Assembly (NCBI GenBank): GCA_964626385.1
Contig: CAZVEO010000068.1
Coordinates: 1 to 13,815, forward strand
Origin: Scybalousia_A sp964626385
GTDB lineage: Bacteria; Bacteroidota; Bacteroidia; Bacteroidales; P3
Reading direction: 5' to 3'
Length of the DNA stretch: 13,815 bases
Position numbers and translations under genes: made by a program. This document shows positions 13,678 through 13,815 of this stretch, piece by piece; the stretch's first letter is position 1; every line of letters begins with the position of its first letter. The notes below the pieces were generated by a model. It was not told where the DNA came from. It worked only from the letters and a program-made list of their open reading frames with translations, and made no database searches.

Positions 13678-13815
13678 TTTTTCGGGAAATCGCGTAAATA
13701 CCCATTTAAAAGCAAAAAACAAGGGTGCTACTACTGATTATCAACTACTTAACCTTTTTCGAAGGGTCAAAATTGGGCATTTTTCTTGAAAATCAGCGTT
13801 TTCGAAGGGTTTTTT
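13678..13815 (-). repeat. Long inverted repeat, right arm (block A)
   Basis: Inverted copy of 33-170 with 7 mismatches by eye over 138 bp; the window ends inside it. Identity at this level in non-coding DNA implies recent duplication, transposition or gene conversion. No ORF or transposase is associated with either arm. Confidence 0.93.

Noticed and set aside
33..13815. Terminal repeats as evidence of a circular element or an integrated transposon
   Set aside because: The end repeats are inverted, not direct, so they do not indicate a circularised contig. The DNA between them is housekeeping genes without transposase, integrase or replication genes.

Overview
The window is AT-rich DNA that looks like a Bacteroidetes chromosome, most likely of the order Bacteroidales. 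Four lines of evidence support this. Genes lack Shine-Dalgarno sites and have A-rich leaders. TAnnTTTG promoter elements sit upstream of the transcription units. Five of the six predicted signal peptides are followed by Gln (…G|Q or …S|Q). The gene content also fits: FprA, a DUF4140/DUF4139 protein, a secreted TM2 protein and a Bacteroidetes-type Mfd. I cannot name a genus. No tRNA, rRNA, CRISPR array, phage gene or transposase was found.

Layout. Positions 1-350 hold a long repeat and the terminator of fprA. The fprA gene (351-1538, minus) encodes a flavodiiron O2/NO reductase and is transcribed away from everything else. A 298-bp spacer carries two divergent promoters and a copy of a short repeat. 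Next come, on the plus strand, a MuiA-like DUF4139 protein and an EamA transporter (1837-4409). A promoter at 4436-4443 starts a tight six-gene run (4532-8308): secreted TM2 protein, LolA-like protein, exported YidD-like protein, two paralogous TPR proteins with a PGxGxIYAG membrane hairpin, and folK. A promoter at 8337-8344 then drives a LysE-type exporter and mfd (8371-12345). After a 191-bp spacer with another repeat copy comes an SDR oxidoreductase (12537-13370). The last 445 bp are almost entirely repeats.

How the parts fit. fprA, mfd and folK are housekeeping or stress genes. The most unusual part is the envelope cluster at 4532-7833. It joins a LolA-like periplasmic protein, a YidD homologue that carries its own signal peptide, and three proteins with short Gly-rich transmembrane hairpins. 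Gene spacing implies co-expression, and the likely theme is envelope or membrane-protein biogenesis, but no function is proven.

The two ends of the window are near-identical inverted copies of one repeat (33-170 against 13678-13815, 7 mismatches in 138 bp by eye), with a second matching block further in. Short modules of the same family recur in the spacers at about 1667-1707 and 12361-12383. This is a dispersed, modular intergenic repeat family with no visible transposase. It could also allow inversion of the roughly 13.5 kb between the arms, or simply mark where a contig assembly stopped.
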